64,000 nt of DNA from Nostoc linckia FACHB-104 (GTDB taxonomy: Bacteria > Cyanobacteriota > Cyanobacteriia > Cyanobacteriales > Nostocaceae): contig NZ_JACJQJ010000003.1 of NCBI RefSeq assembly GCF_014696615.1, forward strand, positions 186,001 through 250,000, written 5' to 3'. Position 1 is the first letter of the stretch; every line of letters begins with the position of its first letter. Of the stretch, positions 45,888 through 53,401 are shown one piece after another. Position numbers and translations under genes: made by a program. The notes below the pieces were generated by a model. The model was not told where the DNA came from, did not search any database, and saw nothing but the letters and a program-made list of their open reading frames with translations.

Positions 45888-48800
45888 CTATCGGCGGGTA
45901 ATGATTTTTTGTTGTACTAACTCGATAGCGATCGCAACTACTGTGTTGGGATCAATTGGCTTCACGATATGCCTGTGGAAACCTGCGGCGATCGCTTTTT
46001 GCTGGTTTAATTCTCCCGCATAAGCAGTTAAGGCGATCGCGGGTAGAAATTTATCTGGCTGTGAGGTGCGAATAGTTTGCATGAGCATATAACCATCCAT
46101 CTCTGGCATACCAATATCGCTAATTAATAAATCCGGGGCTGCTGCAGCTAAAACTTTGAGCGCTTCTGCTCCGGAGGCTACGGTTGTCACTGTTGCTTGT
46201 TGTTGTGTCAGCACAAAGGAGAGAAATTCACGGGAGTCTGGCTCGTCATCCACTACTAAAATATTGATGCCCTCGAGATTTACAGTTTGTTGCTCTAAGG
46301 CTGGTAATGCAGGTGTCGGTAACACATTTGTTGCCAGGGGGATATACACTGTAAACGTTGCGCCTTGTCCTTCACCAGGACTATCCACCGCTACAGTACC
46401 ACCATGCAGTTCCACTAGTTGGCGGACAATCGCTAGTCCCAATCCCAAGCCCCCAAATTGGCGAGTGGTGGAACCATCTTCTTGTTGGAAATGTTCAAAT
46501 ACATAGGGCAAAAACTCAGCACTAATACCTTTGCCTGTGTCTCGTACCTGAATTTGGGCATTTGTGCCCACACAGGTTAAACCAACTTCTATTTTTCCAC
46601 CTGAGGGTGTAAATTTCACGGCGTTGGATAACATATTCCACACCACTTGCTGTAATCTCGTAGCATCCCCGATGACGCTGACCTTTGGGGTAATATTGGT
46701 GTGTATTTCTAAGGATTTAGCCTCAGCTGCTAATCGCACCGTTTCTAAGGCTGATGAAATAATGCTACATAAATCCACAGGGATGGCATTTAGGACTAAT
46801 TTACCCCGGAGAATGCGCGAAATATCCAGCAAATCGTCAATTAGTTGTACTTGTAACTTAGCATTACGCTCTATTGTCGCCAGCGCTCCGGCGGTTGCGC
46901 TGGGGCTGAGTTTACCATTTTGCAACAACTTCGACCAACCAAGAATGGGGTTGAGGGGGGAGCGTAATTCGTGAGAGAGGACGGCGAGAAAATCATCTTT
47001 AATGCGGTTGGCTCTTTCGGCTTCTTCACGGGTGGCGCGTTCGCGCAGCAGTAATTGTTCTCGCTCTTGCTCAACTTGTTTACGCTCGCTAATATCATCA
47101 GCCACGCCAGCGATGCGGTATGGTTTTCCCTCGCCATCCTGAACCAAAAAACCGCGATCGCGTATCCAGCGAATCGTCCCATCAGGGAGTATAATGCGGT
47201 ATTCTTCTGTGTGATTATAGTTAGTTATGCATTTCTCTGTAGCTTTTAGGACTAAATCTCTATCTTCGGGGTGAATCGTCTCTATCCAACTGCCCAAATC
47301 TTGATATACACTCTCGCAGGAACGCCCCCAAACTTGCTCATAAGCAGGGCTGACATAAAGTAATTTTTTTTCAGTGACATCGGATAGCCAAAAGACGCTT
47401 TCAATTGTTTCTGCCATTTGCCGAAAGCGTTCTTCACTTTCACGCAGAGATGCTTCGATTTTTTGGCGATCGCTCAATGCGGCTTCAGCTTGCATCCGTA
47501 AGCTCTGTTCCCGTAATTGTGCCCCTTGCCGCAGTTGCGATAATTTGAGGCTAGCTTCTACACGCGCCAGTAATTCTCTGGCTGAAAATGGCTTGACGAT
47601 ATAATCATCGGCTCCCGCTGCGAGTCCTTCAATCCGTGATTCTTCACCAGCTCTAGCTGACAACAAAATAATGGGGATATCTTGAGTTTGAGGATCACTA
47701 CGCAGCGATCGCAATAATTCAAAGCCATCCATTTGTGGCATCATCACATCAGTTAACACCAAATCTGGTGGATTTTTCCGCACAGCATTCAACGCCGCAT
47801 TCCCATCCCCTACGGTTTCTACCTGATAGTAATCGCTCAAAAATCGCTTGAGATAATCGCGCATATCCGCATTATCATCAGCCAAGAGAATGCGAGCAGT
47901 TTTATCTACAGATAAGTAGGTAATTACATCTTCCACGCTATCAGGAAGCCGCTTCGCGTCTACATCTCCCTTATCTCCCCTGCTCTCCTGCTCCCCTGCT
48001 TCTTGCATTAGCCAACGTCGCGCTTCTTCTACATAAGGAGTTGCGCCTAAAGCTGTGGAAGGTGATGGGCGACTAGCGCGGAGGGATTCTGTGGGTAAAT
48101 GATCGCAACCTGTAGGAATTGTCACTGTAAAACAGCTTCCCCCTCCCAACACACTGGTAACGCTCACTTTACCATGATGAAGTTCAACGATTTCCCACAC
48201 TAGCGATAATCCAATTCCTGAACCTTCAAAACTTCGCCCCTGGGAACCTTTAATCCGATGAAATCGCTTAAATAAATTAGAAAGTTCTTCGTTGGGAATG
48301 CCTATGCCTGTATCTTTAACTAGTAAATTAACTTGGTTTTCAAAATACTCTGCTACTAAATCCCAAAAGCCTTGATAATCATCATCAAACTGACGGCGGG
48401 GACTGATACCTGCAATCAAAAATCCGCTTAGCCGTTCTTGTGTGGGGGTGGTGAGGGGTAGGACTATAGCTGTTGTGGGTGATTCCGGCCAAGCACCACC
48501 GGGTAAATCAGCAAAACCCGATTTTTCCAAATCAACTACCTGACTTTTCCCATCAGCCAGCACAGCCGGAAGTAACCAGCGATCGCATATTTGACTATCT
48601 GCATTGATGTCTATTAATGGCGGACTAGCGGTAGTTCCTGGGGCTAATCTGGTTGTACCTACTAGTTGCGCCTGGGTTGCTTTCTCATCCAGTAGATAAA
48701 GTAAGGCAAAAGGCACATCATAAGGATTATTATCTAACGTTTGGGCGGAAATCTCACAAGCATCTGCAACTGTTTTCGCCTCTGCGGTATTCGCTGCTAA

Positions 48801-49370
48801 TTCTCGCAAACTCCGCAACCTGCGATCGCCCACGACACGACGGGTTTCCTCACTACAGGCGCAGAAGACCCCGCCTATAGTCCCATCGTCCTGAAGGATG
48901 GGACTGTAGGAAAAGGTAAAGTAGGTTTCTTCTGTGTAACCATTGCGCTGCATCACTAACAGCAATTCCTCATTCCACGAAGAATGCCCTTGTTGCAGCA
49001 CAGCTTCCGCTTGTGGCCCCAGTGTCTCCCAAATCTCCGCCCATACTTGGGATGCTGGTTGACCTAGTGCTTGAGGATGACGTTGACCCAAAACCGGAAT
49101 GTAAGCATCATTATAAAAATTGGTCATCGACTCTCCCCACCACACAAACATCGGGTAGCGGGAACCTAACATAATGCGAACAGCAGTTTTTAAGCTTTGT
49201 GGCCAAGTTTCCACAGCACCAACAGGGGTAATTGACCAATCAAGCGATTGCATCAGTACCGCCATCTCGCCTCCACCTGTCACAATATTTTCACATCCTG
49301 CTGATTTTTGCTGAGTGCCCACAATCTTTACTCCGCTCTGGAAAAGTATTTCATAAAACCTCATGGTCAC
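45888..49370 (-). CDS. Hybrid histidine kinase with an internally deleted first kinase core
   Basis: 1160 aa. Order: N-terminal PAS-like sensor (30-175), GAF (185-340), a partial HATPase (341-420), REC (490-610, LVLTDVMMPQMDG), PAS (640-770), full HisKA (790-860, FLAVLSHELRSPLNPI), full HATPase (900-1010, GLGLGLAIV) and a final REC (1040-1155, DLLISDIGMPEMDG). At residue 340, FWDLVA of the GAF end is joined directly to EYFENQVNLLVKDTGIGIP. No phospho-His or N box precedes these G-box motifs, so the first kinase core is a remnant. The second core is complete and should work. A proline/acid-rich linker (about 430-485) includes a stretch encoded by C-rich heptamer-like DNA (47958-48008). The start could be GTG 49370 or ATG 49364. 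Confidence 0.92.
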   Translation of the reverse strand: MTMRFYEILFQSGVKIVGTQQKSAGCENIVTGGGEMAVLMQSLDWSITPVGAVETWPQSLKTAVRIMLGSRYPMFVWWGESMTNFYNDAYIPVLGQRHPQALGQPASQVWAEIWETLGPQAEAVLQQGHSSWNEELLLVMQRNGYTEETYFTFSYSPILQDDGTIGGVFCACSEETRRVVGDRRLRSLRELAANTAEAKTVADACEISAQTLDNNPYDVPFALLYLLDEKATQAQLVGTTRLAPGTTASPPLIDINADSQICDRWLLPAVLADGKSQVVDLEKSGFADLPGGAWPESPTTAIVLPLTTPTQERLSGFLIAGISPRRQFDDDYQGFWDLVAEYFENQVNLLVKDTGIGIPNEELSNLFKRFHRIKGSQGRSFEGSGIGLSLVWEIVELHHGKVSVTSVLGGGSCFTVTIPTGCDHLPTESLRASRPSPSTALGATPYVEEARRWLMQEAGEQESRGDKGDVDAKRLPDSVEDVITYLSVDKTARILLADDNADMRDYLKRFLSDYYQVETVGDGNAALNAVRKNPPDLVLTDVMMPQMDGFELLRSLRSDPQTQDIPIILLSARAGEESRIEGLAAGADDYIVKPFSARELLARVEASLKLSQLRQGAQLREQSLRMQAEAALSDRQKIEASLRESEERFRQMAETIESVFWLSDVTEKKLLYVSPAYEQVWGRSCESVYQDLGSWIETIHPEDRDLVLKATEKCITNYNHTEEYRIILPDGTIRWIRDRGFLVQDGEGKPYRIAGVADDISERKQVEQEREQLLLRERATREEAERANRIKDDFLAVLSHELRSPLNPILGWSKLLQNGKLSPSATAGALATIERNAKLQVQLIDDLLDISRILRGKLVLNAIPVDLCSIISSALETVRLAAEAKSLEIHTNITPKVSVIGDATRLQQVVWNMLSNAVKFTPSGGKIEVGLTCVGTNAQIQVRDTGKGISAEFLPYVFEHFQQEDGSTTRQFGGLGLGLAIVRQLVELHGGTVAVDSPGEGQGATFTVYIPLATNVLPTPALPALEQQTVNLEGINILVVDDEPDSREFLSFVLTQQQATVTTVASGAEALKVLAAAAPDLLISDIGMPEMDGYMLMQTIRTSQPDKFLPAIALTAYAGELNQQKAIAAGFHRHIVKPIDPNTVVAIAIELVQQKIITRR

Positions 49371-49686
49371 GAAGGAAATTTGCTTTTTTGAGAGGCGGGG
49401 TCACGTCGCTTTGCTCCGAATTCAAAATTCAAAATTCAAAATTAAAGACCCCACGGATAAATCCGGGGGCTTGAATTAATGTTGTTTCACTGTTGTCCTC
49501 TCCATAAATAAATCAATTTAGGGACTTGTATCATTGTTAAAGAGGAGGGGGTCGCCAGTCCATTCTCCCAAAAATAAATTTGGGGAAGCTCAACCCCTAT
49601 GGGTAATTCTGCCAAATAAACAAGGTCTATTGTAATTTTTAAGTAGAATTACCTGTTTTGTCTATACATCCTAGGAAAGAATGAAT
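49371..49686. other. 316-bp gap between ppsA and the hybrid kinase
   Basis: Holds a heptamer run AATTCAAAATTCAAAATTC (about 49419-49443). Next to it is a hairpin CCCACGGAT/ATCCGGGGG (about 49450-49468). The segment GAGGCGGGGTCACG...GGGGGCTTGAATTAATG recalls right ends of IS200/IS605-type elements, but no transposase or TnpB frame is attached. No gene is seen. Confidence 0.5.
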
Positions 49687-52188
49687 TTAACGCTGATTCT
49701 CCTCAACTTTGGCAATTTCTAGCATTGTTTTTAATACTGAATCTGGATTCAAACTAATCGAATCTATGCCTTGTTCTACTAAGAACTGGGCAAATTCTGG
49801 GTAGTCGCTGGGTGCTTGCCCACAAATACCAATTTTGCGATTATACTGTTTTGCAGCTTGGATGGCCATTTTGACCATGCGTTTGACACCAGGAATACGC
49901 TCATCAAATAATCGCGCTACTAAGGCGGAATCTCTATCTAATCCTAGTGTTAGCTGAGTTAAATCATTGGAACCAATCGAAAAGCCGTCAAAAACTTCGG
50001 CAAATTCTTCCGCCATAATCACGTTATTGGGCAACTCGCACATTACATAAACTTGCAAGCCGTTTACACCTTGCTGTAGTCCATTTTTTGCCATTTCCTC
50101 TAATACTAAACGTCCTTCTTCAGGAGTACGACAAAAGGGAATCATCGGGATGACATTGGTTAAACCCATCTCTTCCCTCACGCGTTTAATGGCATGACAT
50201 TCTAAAGCAAACGCCTCTCTGTAACCTTGATCATAGTAACGTGCTGCCCCGCGCCAACCTAACATCGGGTTTTCTTCATGGGGTTCAAATTGTTGACCAC
50301 CTAACAGATTGGCGTATTCATTACTTTTAAAATCTGACATCCGCACGATCACTGTTTTCGGATAAAATGCAGCAGCAATTCTGCCGATACCTTGTCCTAA
50401 TTTATCGACAAAATATTGGGTTTTATCTTCATAAAGTGCAGTGATTTCGCCAATTTTGGCTTTGACAAATTCATCTTTTAAATTGTCATAGTGGACTAAG
50501 GCCATGGGATGAATTTGGATTTGATTGGCGATAATAAATTCTGTCCTAGCTAAACCTACACCATCATTAGGAATAGCAGATAAGCTAAATGCTTCTTGGG
50601 GATTACCCACATTCATTAAAATTTGGGTGCGCGTGCGGGGTAAGTTTTCTAGGGGAACTTCTTTGACTTCAAAGGGTAATAATCCGGGGTAAACCCGACC
50701 TTCTTCACCTTCCGCACAAGAAATCGTCACTTCTTGCCCAGTTTTTAAGATTTCCGTCGCATTCCCACAACCGACAATTGCAGGTACACCCAATTCTCGC
50801 GCAATAATCGCCGCATGGCAGGTGCGACCCCCAGAGTTAGTGATAATTGCACTAGCCCGTTTCATAATTGGTTCCCAGTCGGGGTCAGTTCTATCGGTGA
50901 CTAACACATCCCCAGCTTGGAACTGGTCAATTTTATGCACATCAAGAATTAGGCTGACTTTTCCTTGGCTAATTGCTTCTCCAATCGCGCGTCCAGTTAC
51001 CAAAGGGACGGGTAATTCGGGATTATGGATGAGGGATTGGAATGATTTTTCCCCAGCCCCCAGTCCCCAGTCCCCAGTCTCCAACAACAAGCGATAACTC
51101 CGCAACACGTTACCCAACTTCTGCGATTGCACAGTCTCCGGACGTGCTTGGACGACAAATAATTGATTAGTAATGCCATCTTTTGCCCACTCTATATCCA
51201 TTGGGGTGTAATGTCCGTGAACTCGAGAATAATGGTCTTCGATCACACAAGCCCAACGCGCTAGTTGTAAAATCTCCTCATCACTGAGGACAAATTGACT
51301 CCTTTCTACTGGGGAAACTAGGACATTTTTCGTAAATTTTGAGCCGTCATCATAGACCATTTTTAATTCTTTACTGCCCAATTTTTTATCGACAATTGGT
51401 CTAAAACCAGCTTTTAATGTCGGTTTAAACACATAATATTCATCGGGATTGACTGTTCCCTGCACAACATTTTCACCTAAGCCGTAAGCAGCAGTAATTA
51501 ACGCCGCATCCTTAAAGCCAGATTCCGTTTCAATAGAGAACATTACCCCAGAGGAAGCTAAATCCGATCGCACCATTTTTTGTACGCCCACAGCCAGCGC
51601 CACACTAAAATGGTCAAAGCCCTTAGTCTGCCGATAAGAAATAGCGCGATCGGTAAATAAGGAAGCAAAGCAACGATGACAAGCCCCTAAAACTCCCGCC
51701 GCACCGACAACGTTGAGGTAAGTTTCCTGTTGTCCTGCAAAACTCGCATCGGGTAAATCTTCCGCCGTAGCGCTAGAACGGACGGCGACATCTGTATCTG
51801 CATTGTACGACTCACACAAACTTGCATAGGCATTGGCGATCGCCCTCCGCAGTTCTGGGGGAAATGGTGTGTGCATTAATAGCGATCGCGCTTTTTTACC
51901 CCGTTCTTGTAAATTTTTGACATCCTCCACATCCAAATCCGCAAATAATTCTCGTAGCTTGGCTTCTAACCCCGCAGACTCGATGAAATAACGATACGCA
52001 TAAGCAGTAGTAGCAAACCCCGTAGGAACATTAACGCCTTTGGGTGTCAACTGTTGAATCATCTCCCCCAGTGAGGCATTTTTCCCGCCCACTAAGGGAA
52101 TATCCGCAATCCCCACCTCATCAAACCAAAGGATCAGCGATCGCTCTTTGGCATCAACAGACAAAGTATTTTTAGCTACTGTTACCAT
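49687..52188 (-). CDS. ppsA: Phosphoenolpyruvate synthase
   Basis: Makes PEP from pyruvate, ATP and water (gluconeogenic direction). 833 aa; an ATP-grasp-type nucleotide-binding domain lies at 20-360 (VGGKNASLGEM, VRSSATAEDLPDASFAGQQET). The phosphohistidine domain is at about 405-500 with the swivelling His in GGRTCHAAIIAREL. The PEP/pyruvate barrel is at 520-825 with GLARTEFI, PFCRTPEEG and the terminal Cys motif GICGQAPSDYPEF. Between the first two domains, about residues 368-400, sits a foreign-looking segment starting ETGDWGLGAGEK. It is encoded by heptanucleotide repeats in frame (51051-51085). The start is ATG 52188 with GAGGTAA upstream. Confidence 0.94.
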   Translation of the reverse strand: MVTVAKNTLSVDAKERSLILWFDEVGIADIPLVGGKNASLGEMIQQLTPKGVNVPTGFATTAYAYRYFIESAGLEAKLRELFADLDVEDVKNLQERGKKARSLLMHTPFPPELRRAIANAYASLCESYNADTDVAVRSSATAEDLPDASFAGQQETYLNVVGAAGVLGACHRCFASLFTDRAISYRQTKGFDHFSVALAVGVQKMVRSDLASSGVMFSIETESGFKDAALITAAYGLGENVVQGTVNPDEYYVFKPTLKAGFRPIVDKKLGSKELKMVYDDGSKFTKNVLVSPVERSQFVLSDEEILQLARWACVIEDHYSRVHGHYTPMDIEWAKDGITNQLFVVQARPETVQSQKLGNVLRSYRLLLETGDWGLGAGEKSFQSLIHNPELPVPLVTGRAIGEAISQGKVSLILDVHKIDQFQAGDVLVTDRTDPDWEPIMKRASAIITNSGGRTCHAAIIARELGVPAIVGCGNATEILKTGQEVTISCAEGEEGRVYPGLLPFEVKEVPLENLPRTRTQILMNVGNPQEAFSLSAIPNDGVGLARTEFIIANQIQIHPMALVHYDNLKDEFVKAKIGEITALYEDKTQYFVDKLGQGIGRIAAAFYPKTVIVRMSDFKSNEYANLLGGQQFEPHEENPMLGWRGAARYYDQGYREAFALECHAIKRVREEMGLTNVIPMIPFCRTPEEGRLVLEEMAKNGLQQGVNGLQVYVMCELPNNVIMAEEFAEVFDGFSIGSNDLTQLTLGLDRDSALVARLFDERIPGVKRMVKMAIQAAKQYNRKIGICGQAPSDYPEFAQFLVEQGIDSISLNPDSVLKTMLEIAKVEENQR
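51051..51085. repeat. STRR inside the ppsA reading frame (CCCCAGT x3 with variants)
   Basis: Five consecutive heptamers, CCCCAGC, CCCCAGT, CCCCAGT, CCCCAGT and CTCCAAC, lie inside ppsA. 35 bp is not a multiple of three, but the reading frame continues on both sides. On the coding strand they give ETGDWGLGAG. The position falls in the linker between the ATP-grasp and phosphohistidine domains, where extra residues can be tolerated. Confidence 0.9.
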
Positions 52189-52489
52189 CAGTATTACCTC
52201 ACAAGTAAATGCTCTGGTTGTAAGTGCGAAATCGCTAGTACTGCTACGCGGAATTAGATAAGACTCAAGCAGAAATAGTCAGGGATCAATAAGAAGCAGG
52301 TATTACTCGGGAATTATCCTGGTTTGTCTAGAATCTTTATTTCCGCTGTGGTGTGCTAGTATCTTTTGCCCATGTTTAATTTTAGATATTAAATTTGCGA
52401 TTGTGCTATAAATTGCCAGGATTTAGTCAAGAAAAATTAACAATAATTGGCGATAATATCCCTATTGAGAATTAGGGATATAATATAAG
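52189..52489. other. 301-bp divergent promoter region with a dyad at 52456-52481
   Basis: Separates ppsA from the gene at 52490. A perfect inverted repeat ATATCCCTA (52456-52464) / TAGGGATAT (52473-52481) overlaps a TATAAT (52479-52484) and ends 8 bp before the ATG at 52490. This suggests an operator, or an almost leaderless start. The rest shows no gene. Confidence 0.5.
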
Positions 52490-52894
52490 ATGGCGCAACT
52501 AGAACAATTACTGAAAATGGCAGAAGACGAGCTAACTGAGTACAGTACTGATGCTCGTAAAATCGAAAAACTGCGCCGTAAAATTGGTTTATCAGTATCT
52601 TTAGCAGAGCAGAGGCAAATTAAAGCTGCCTTATTAGCTACCATGCAACCTAATCAAATTGCCCAAATAGTCGAAGAACAAAGACAAGTTGTTGCTTTAC
52701 CATTTTGGGGAATAGCTGGTTTGGGCTTATTATTAGGAATTTCTCTAAATCAACCGATAGGATTATTAGCAGCTATAGCTGGTAGTGTCGCCGCTTTTAG
52801 ACTGCAAAAATGGGGTTGGCAATTACAAGCAAAACGTTTATTACTGCAAACTTTTGAAGATATCGAAACGCGGATTGCTCAACCAAATAAGTAA
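52490..52894 (+). CDS. Small membrane protein
   Basis: A 134-aa protein. The N-terminal 65 residues form charged helices (LLKMAEDELTEYSTDARKIE). Two closely spaced hydrophobic segments follow (about 77-90, FWGIAGLGLLLGISL; 93-108, PIGLLAAIAGSVAAF). A basic/amphipathic C-terminal helix follows. The cytoplasmic ends flank a membrane hairpin. The family is not recognised. It is a stand-alone gene with a palindrome directly in front of it. Confidence 0.7.
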   Translation: MAQLEQLLKMAEDELTEYSTDARKIEKLRRKIGLSVSLAEQRQIKAALLATMQPNQIAQIVEEQRQVVALPFWGIAGLGLLLGISLNQPIGLLAAIAGSVAAFRLQKWGWQLQAKRLLLQTFEDIETRIAQPNK

Positions 52895-53401
52895 TAGCAG
52901 GCAGGAGGCAGGGAGCAGGGAGCAGGGAGCAGGGGGAGAATTTTATCTGTAGTCATACCAATTTGAAAAAAGAATGCGACAGATTGTAGGGGCAAGGCAC
53001 TGCCTTGACCTCTAGAATATATTGATGTGTCGCAAACATTATTTGAATTGGTATAACTTTAAATCTTGTTAAGTACTTCGGTTTATAAAAAACAGATACA
53101 CACAGATAAGTTATTTATATGTATCTGTGTGTATCCATATTTTGTAGCGACTGAAGTTGCATCTATGTGTAACACATTTGCCACGACTTTGACGCAGAGA
53201 GTGGCTGAAATTATATTTAGGGTATTTTACAGTTTTTCAGCGTACACAATTACACCAGCGTCCTTTGCCTTAATAGTAAGTTATTCTCTATATACTGTAG
53301 GTTAACTTGTCGAAATCTAAATTATTTAAGTTAAATTGCGTAATTTAAGGCTAAAGCCGTGTGTTAATAAGTAAATAGGATGCACCTAAACAAAGTAGCA
53401 T
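52895..53401. other. 507-bp repeat-rich gap before the HEAT-NTPase gene
   Basis: In order: a GCAGGGA heptamer run (52897-52937), a TACCAATT-type MITE-like repeat (52956-53053), a 14-bp perfect hairpin GATACACACAGATA / TATCTGTGTGTATC (53095-53108 and 53122-53135) and AT-rich DNA up to 53401. A 79-codon frame at 53066-53305 crosses the hairpin and is not believable as a gene. Confidence 0.7.
52956..53053. mobile_element. MITE-like repeat of the TACCAATTTGAA family, about 98 bp
   Basis: Terminal inverted repeats TACCAATTTGAA (52956) and TTGAATTGGTA (to 53053). It shares GAAAAAAGAAT, TAGGGGCAAGGCA and the TGTG...CAAA.ATTATTTGA.TTGGT end block with the copy at 59649-59782. No target duplication is evident. 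Confidence 0.65.

Noticed and set aside
49419-49475. Possible IS200/IS605 right end
   Set aside because: Only a weak hairpin and a suggestive GGGGTC...GGCTTG stretch are present, with no transposase or TnpB remnant. Kept only as a note in the intergenic entry.
53066-53305. 79-codon frame upstream of the HEAT-NTPase gene
   Set aside because: It crosses a hairpin and AT-rich DNA, has no family features and no good ribosome site.
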